Positions 58,388 to 64,000 of a stretch of DNA of 64,000 nucleotides are shown here, in pieces; the first letter of the stretch is position 1; every line of letters begins with the position of its first letter. This DNA is from Rhyzopertha dominica (lineage: Eukaryota > Arthropoda > Insecta > Coleoptera > Bostrichidae), in contig QCXZ01000042.1 in assembly GCA_025024175.1 (NCBI GenBank), positions 2,311,501 through 2,375,500 on the forward strand, read 5' to 3'. A program made the translations under genes and the position numbers. Below the pieces are notes generated by a model. It worked only from the letters and a program-made list of their open reading frames with translations. It did not search any database and had not been told where the DNA came from.

Positions 58388-59416
58388 AATTAACAATTTA
58401 AAATTGGATGACAAATTTACGAGTTCTAAGACAATAATTAGTATTCTTTAATATCTCGAAAACTAATAGTGCTAGCCCTACCATGTGCTAAGCTGGCTCA
58501 AAAGTCTGAGTGACCTTGAATATCAAGTAGTATACGAGGTGTTTCATATAAAAAAATTCAATTTGCTGTCGCCATGTTTACTCCAGACCCCTTATATAAA
58601 AAGTTTAGGTAAAAGCAAAACCCTTACCATCTCAAACCTCATGTGGATATTTCTACTAATAAACTTCTTACAAGGCCGATAATCGTCTTCTTTCTTGTTT
58701 TTCTATATTTTGAAAATGAAAAAGGTAACCCATAACATTTTCAGTTTTTTTTTATAGGTTGGCTAAAATGTTTTAAGGAAGATAGGATAAAAAATACTGA
58801 AAGATTACATAGAAAAATGTTTATTCAGTGTAATTGACTAGATACAATGAAATTTCCTGTTACACATTATTATACGAGATGGTCCATGAGAAAAAATATC
58901 ACGAACTGAAGAGGGATTCTTAAAATGAAACAAAAACAATTTTAATACATCCAGCAAATAACTTACTATTCCGAAATTTTTTTCTAACTTTCCTGTACAG
59001 GAATAGTAAAATATTTGCATCCAGTCCTTTCAAAACACTCTAGTGCCCGACCAATTGCTATTCATAAGAACTATTTATCTAGCCAAGTTTTGCTTACTGT
59101 GAACTTTCGAATAAAACACGCATATATATATACATATAGTTCATAAATAAAGTAACGCAATTGCTAAAAAAATAATAAATAAATCTACAACTCTATTCTG
59201 TAGTAATTACTGAAATGTCTTTCAAAAAAAAATTATCAAAAATCTTTGGCACAATTTCAGAACAATCGCCTTATCTTGCAAAAAGTTTCTAAAAAAATCT
59301 TCCTGTCCTACATTTTGAGTACAACATCACAAATTCTTATTATTAACCTACATTCGATGCAACTTCGTTACTACCGCCGGAATAGTAATAATAATAGCAC
59401 ATACTTTGAAATCTGC
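58388..59416. other. Intergenic stretch without a supported gene
   Basis: AT-rich. TACGAGGTGTTTCATATAAA near 58530 and ATACGAGATGGTCCATGAG near 58872 look like element ends of related type but do not form a convincing pair. Open frames are short. Confidence 0.3.
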
Positions 59417-59551
59417 TTAAATGACAGTTGATATGGAACTAGCATGCAACGGAGATCTTGGCAAATGAAAACGCACCAGCTCCGTCACTGTAATGGCAAC
59501 CTGTACAAGACCTCGCCCTTCTAATACATCAGCAGCACAGCAGATGATGTT
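59417..59551 (-). CDS. Candidate terminal exon on the minus strand
   Basis: The minus strand has an acceptor-like TTTTCTTCCAG ending at 59552. An open phase-0 frame of 44 codons follows, beginning N-I-I-C-C-A-A-D-V-L-E-G-R-G-L and ending H-A-S-S-I-S-T-V-I, then TAA at 59419-59417. GC content is above its surroundings. It could be an alternative last exon of the minus-strand gene whose terminal exon is at 62357-62640. No domain recognised, and chance cannot be excluded. Confidence 0.3.
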   Translation of the reverse strand, partial: NIICCAADVLEGRGLVQVAITVTELVRFHLPRSPLHASSISTVI

Positions 59552-62356
59552 CTGGAAGAAAATTTTAGAAATTGCACGATTATTTTTTTTAACACTTTAT
59601 TCCACTTCAATAAATACTGATATAATTTTTACAAGTGGTAAATATGTCACCCATTTACTAACTAGGCACAGGTATGAAAATAAAATGGGATGTCTAATTC
59701 CTATAGTATACAGGTATATTCAAAATAACTTTATTATAAAGCACCACATGAAAAACTCACTTACTTTTGGTCTTAGGATATAAAAAGCCCAGAGATTATA
59801 TTTTACACTATGGAATTATCAACAGTCTTCTGTACTTAAAATAATACTGGAAGAATTTTAATGTGACTAGAAATAAAACATTATGCAAATAGTATATGGT
59901 AGTTTAACCAACGAAAAGTGTTATTAACAACTTAATATATATCTAAAAGTACAGAATAAAGGTACTACTAAGTAAATGTCTTACATGTTACTTCATTGTG
60001 TAAATGTTCAAAAAAGTACTGGAAAATGATTTGGTTGTAAAATACATTTGGTATAGGAATTTTTAAGTTTGGCTTAAGAATATACAGTATGTTTCAAGAT
60101 GAATGTCATCGTTAAAGACATATCTTCTGAATTTGATTCTTACCCACCACATATCATTACAACAGCACAGCTTGGAGCACACTGTATATAATTAATTAAT
60201 TACAATGGAATGCGGTAACTTTGAATAAAAAAAAAGAAATGAGAAATTAAACATCCTGTACTCATACAATAATTCAAAGCAAACTGATTTTCCATATAAT
60301 TCAATCACATTTCATTTAAAAAGTTGAAAATTCTTTCAGTCTTTGCACCGTCTTTTGATATACAGTTGCACACACAGCTAGCGTACTAATTCCTAATTAG
60401 CTACCAAAATTAAGCTTGCAAAATAAAAAAATAAACCAAATGCAATATTTGATTCAATTGACATTTTCAATAATAATAGCTGCAATTTTTGATTTTAATT
60501 TTTGAAAATAGAAACCAATTCCTTAGATGCCAATTAGTAACAAATTTAAGCGTTTCTAATATCACAAAAATGCCTTAATTTCTATGTTTGTTAACAGAAT
60601 ACATTTGCAAAAATAGCTCATTTTTAGGCACAGTGATTATTAAGTACAGGTGATCACATTGTCTACGTAAACTAAACCTGATTATTCATAAGGTCTTTGT
60701 GACAAAGAAACAAAAAATAGCAACTGTAATTTCACTCAAATTTTCAACCGTCATACACTGAAGTAAATACTTCTTGGTTACATGTACTACTGGATATAAA
60801 TTTAGGATTACACAGTTAGATAGTTTGCGGAACTGGAATGTTTAGGAATTATGCAAGGTAGACAGCATTCATTTTGGTTATTTGCAGATTAGTGTGTGCA
60901 ATACGAAAAAATCAAAATAGGTTAAATATATGCATTTATACAAATATTTTTTTAAATAACAAATGTGCAGTATAGATTTAATAATTTTTGTGTATGTTCT
61001 CTTTTTTTAATTTACTATAAAAATTGTGCTTTAAAATCAAAAGGGTAAACAACAGAAATTTTCGTGTATACACACATCAGAAATTGGATGAATTAAAATA
61101 TAATATATAATAGTAATTAATGATGTAAAATGGGTATAACACCAAGAAGGAAATCAAACGTTGAGTGAGCTATTCAAAAGCATAAAGTCAAAAAAATTCC
61201 AATAATCCTGACCTGTCAGATTAAATAAATTAGAAGGGAAACGTAATTTTTCGTCCTTATTTTTCATTTCAGTGATTGTGAGAAATGCATGGTAAAGTAG
61301 TTCAAATATTATGAATTTGATGAACTGGTCAACTAGACAAATTTAAGGATTAAAAAAATTCACAATATAATTTTCCAAGTGACTAATTATGCAAGTTATT
61401 GAAAGCAGTTGTGATTTTTTAAGATTTTTTCTTTTGATAGAAAATTGCACATTTCCTGTTTTTGAGACTAAAAGGTTTCAGGACTGTCAATTCCATCTTC
61501 CCCATCTCTTCTCTCTTCTTTAAAACCATGCAAATCTGGTTTAATAACAACACATTCAAACTCAAATAGTGATCAAAATCTATCAAATTCGATCATTCAT
61601 GATCATTTGAAACGACTCAAAGCTCGATATATGGGTCCGTCATGTTCTTACGGAAATAAATTTGTGCTGCCATGTTGAAGTCTTTGATTTGCTTCTCAAA
61701 TATCAAAAGAGTGATCCATTTTTGAAAACACACTTTGAAAGCTGATGTTGAAAAAAAAAGGCGATTCCATCTGCTTGGTGGGATTTTTTTTAGTGTACTG
61801 TCAATAGCAGGACAAATTAAATAATTCTCTTAAACAGAAAAAGCCAGAATTGATCCAAAGAAACACAATGTGAATCCTCGTACAAGTTTTTTAACTCGCC
61901 AAAAGCTTTTACAGCTTGTCATACCCACCATATTCTCTGGATCTGGCACCTCTTGATTAATATTTGTTCCGGTATCTACACAATTTTTTAGATGGTAAAA
62001 CCTTCACTTCAAATGAGAAGATAAAAAATTATCTGGATTGAGTTTTTGCCAGCAAAAAAATTGGACTAAAATAATTCAATAAAATATTCACTATACACAA
62101 TCATAAATTTTCATAAAAAGAAAAATGAAATTACTTTCCAAACAAAAATTGTCTACATGTTTTGTAAAGTAATCAAATATTTTAGGATAATGTTCAAAAC
62201 CAATATATGTAAACTTCAAATAACCAAAATTAATGCTAACTTACCCCGCAAAGTGCATGATGATGTTTAGAAGCCAAGTAATCTTGCCTTCTCTCCTATT
62301 TAAACTTAATTTTTATTACTTCTGTAGCTTCTAAACATCTCCATACACTCAAACCT
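59552..62356. other. Long gene-poor AT-rich stretch
   Basis: No supported gene, long open frame or clear repeat. It could include the 3' UTR of the minus-strand gene ending at 62357. Confidence 0.35.
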
Positions 62357-62640
62357 TCAGTCTGGCGGTGGGAACAAAATAAGCAGGATCAGTGTGCTTA
62401 TAAACACGGCGAGCAGTAGGAGTGAGACTGTGGTGTCGTTATGTTGGTTCCTTGGAGGCGGATCGGCCTGTGGTCGTTCCTCCAGCAAGCAGAGCGCCTC
62501 CAGAGTGTCCAAGAGGCGGGGCAAGCCCCGACCACTCGCCAGGCCCTCTGACACGTCAACGCTACTGCACAGATGCTCCTGTAACCAACAACCCACAGTC
62601 TCACTCACTGCTCGAGTTTTAAGAAGGCGAAGGCACAGAG
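62357..62640 (-). CDS. Last exon of an unidentified tail-anchored protein
   Basis: On the minus strand an acceptor GTTTTTTCCCAG ends at 62641. The exon then encodes about 94 residues to a stop at 62357-62359. The first codon is completed by one base from the previous exon, which lies outside the recognisable part of the window. The exon is GC-rich. The sequence runs 'LCLRLLKTRAVSETVGCWL', then a region with 'GRGLPRLLDTLEALCLLEE', a proline/Asn linker, and a C-terminal membrane segment 'VSLLLLAVFISTLILLILF' ending PPPD. This layout is that of a tail-anchored protein with a very short lumenal end. I do not recognise the family. Overlapping frames on both strands look like shadows. Confidence 0.6.
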
Positions 62641-62699
62641 CTGGGAAAAAACACGATCTGTATGTTAACACAGGAAACAGAGCGATGGTAAATTGTTAG

Positions 62700-64000
62700 T
62701 TTGTGATAATAATGACGGTCATAGTACATGAACATAACAACATAAGCAGTAAGAGACACAGATACTGGCGAGACAATGGAGAATAAGGAGTTTTTAAATA
62801 TTATTTTCAAGATTTGGTAACATCGTTTAAATTACAGTTCTGCAAAGTAGTATTAATGCTATTATTAATAATGTTTTACAACATGTTACAATCATAGAAG
62901 TTATAGAACTTTACTTTTCTGATTTTCCCCATAATTTGTAAAAAATGTATAGACGTTCTGTAAATGAAATCTATGTAAAATAAATTATTCGTTCCATTTA
63001 GTGGATATTCATAAACATTATTGTTAAATTGCTAATGGTTATTAAAGAATTAAAATATTTTTTCTTTTTTAACATAAGATATGTTACAATATAATAAGGG
63101 ATCATGCACATTTTGTGAAGCAATGTTGTGTAAAATCATGTTTTATGTGATTACAACTGAGCAATCCTTTTAGTATGATATATCCAAATGGGACTAAAAA
63201 TTGATTCTAGACAATGAAACACTCAAATTATTTACTTTTTAATCAAATGTCAAAGAAATAATTGTTTATAAGCGTTCAATTGAACATACAAGTATTGCAG
63301 AAAAACAAGAAACTCATATATTTTTGTAAGTTCAGAAAACAGTTTACTCATATTATGATGTTACTTCAAATTTAAGAAAATTTCAGAAAGTTTTATCACT
63401 AACCCAGGTTAATTAAAATCTAGGTAAATTCAACCATTAAGACCCTATAGTAAGTTATTTGATATAACATGGACAAATCCTAACTATGCTGTTCTATTAT
63501 TTTCAAAATGACGTTACCATTTTTTTTTAGTTTTTTCTTCTAAATGATGAGAAAACATGACTTTTATATACAGTACTTTGGCTTGGAAATATACAAGGAG
63601 TCCAGTGCCATACATTAATAATATGCCTTGGTCAAAATAAATCAACTTTTCTTACAGCAATATTGTCTCCTTACCAATCAAGTGCCATTCTACATTATTT
63701 TTCTTTAGTCCATTGGATGGATTTTTCAAAATATTTTATTCAAATTTGGACAGTGGTATATCTAATCAACCTAAATAAGACAGTCTATTATTTAATTATA
63801 AGGCATTTTGGTTTTTCTTGAGAATTAGTGGATTTATTTTGTGAAAGTTATTCTTGACCTGTGTCGATTTAAATTTATTTTTTTTAATTAAAAAAAAACA
63901 TAAAAGAAGTAAAATCTTACTAAGTGACAGCACAAATGACAATATGAAGACAAATATTAGTAATAATGAAAACAATAACCATATTATATATGTTATGGTA
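62700..64000. other. AT-rich stretch to the window edge
   Basis: No exon could be recognised. It is presumably an intron of the minus-strand gene ending at 62357, judging from the one-base phase of its last exon. Confidence 0.35.

Noticed and set aside
58530..58890. TACGAG-type sequences as paired ends of an element
   Set aside because: The two sites share only a few bases beyond TACGAG and internal pairing was not found.
62394..62699. 101-codon + strand frame over the tail-anchor exon
   Set aside because: The minus strand has the acceptor, a membrane helix and a natural end. The + frame is probably its shadow.

Overview
The window looks like insect nuclear DNA. The genes are intron-split (introns from 56 bp to over 4 kb), the intergenic DNA is AT-rich, and transposon debris is dense. 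Encoded proteins match animal orthologues over their full length. A beetle is a reasonable guess because so many elements end in CAGGGTG next to a TA dinucleotide, but the order is not proven by the sequence.

Three host genes are supported at exon level. Tango11/Mff (24241-25724, + strand, 2 coding exons, 209 aa) is a tail-anchored mitochondrial and peroxisomal fission factor. Bystin (28075-29563, - strand, 5 exons, 423 aa) is a small-ribosomal-subunit biogenesis factor. MED12/kohtalo (29925-54301, + strand, 23 coding exons, 2069 aa) is the Mediator kinase-module subunit. All exon junctions of the three genes keep frame with GT-AG borders. Bystin and MED12 are divergent with only 361 bp between start codons, so they probably share a bidirectional promoter. 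Tango11 and bystin converge. A terminal exon of a fourth, unidentified tail-anchored protein (62357-62640, - strand) enters from the right edge. Two weaker exon candidates are at 8783-9100 (+) and 59417-59551 (-).

Layout. From 1 to 23.5 kb there is mobile-element debris: a 3-kb long-inverted-repeat element (1298-4320), a mariner relic (4690-5215), a Penelope-like relic with GIY-YIG (6480-7470), a broken Tc1/mariner-class element (9985-11325), a LINE split by a young mariner (12640-15310 with mariner 12904-14236), a SWIM-domain element bounded by TTAA (16508-18417), a second Penelope relic (19440-20140) and a LINE tail (22780-23460). From 23.8 to 54.4 kb is the gene block. MED12 introns hold a THAP-bearing element with a nested short element, a LINE split by a long-TIR D,D41D transposon (36251-39273), a four-armed fold-back element (42286-44104), a tandem repeat (45435-45860) and further LINE pieces. 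From 54.4 to 64 kb there are a LINE RT fragment, a 1.85-kb inverted-repeat element, a 0.6-kb fold-back element, a long gene-poor stretch, and the fourth gene's last exon.

No tRNA, rRNA or CRISPR was seen. The unusual content is in the mobile elements: two dated nestings, the SWIM/TTAA element, and a large inverted repeat pair that brackets bystin and the first five MED12 exons.
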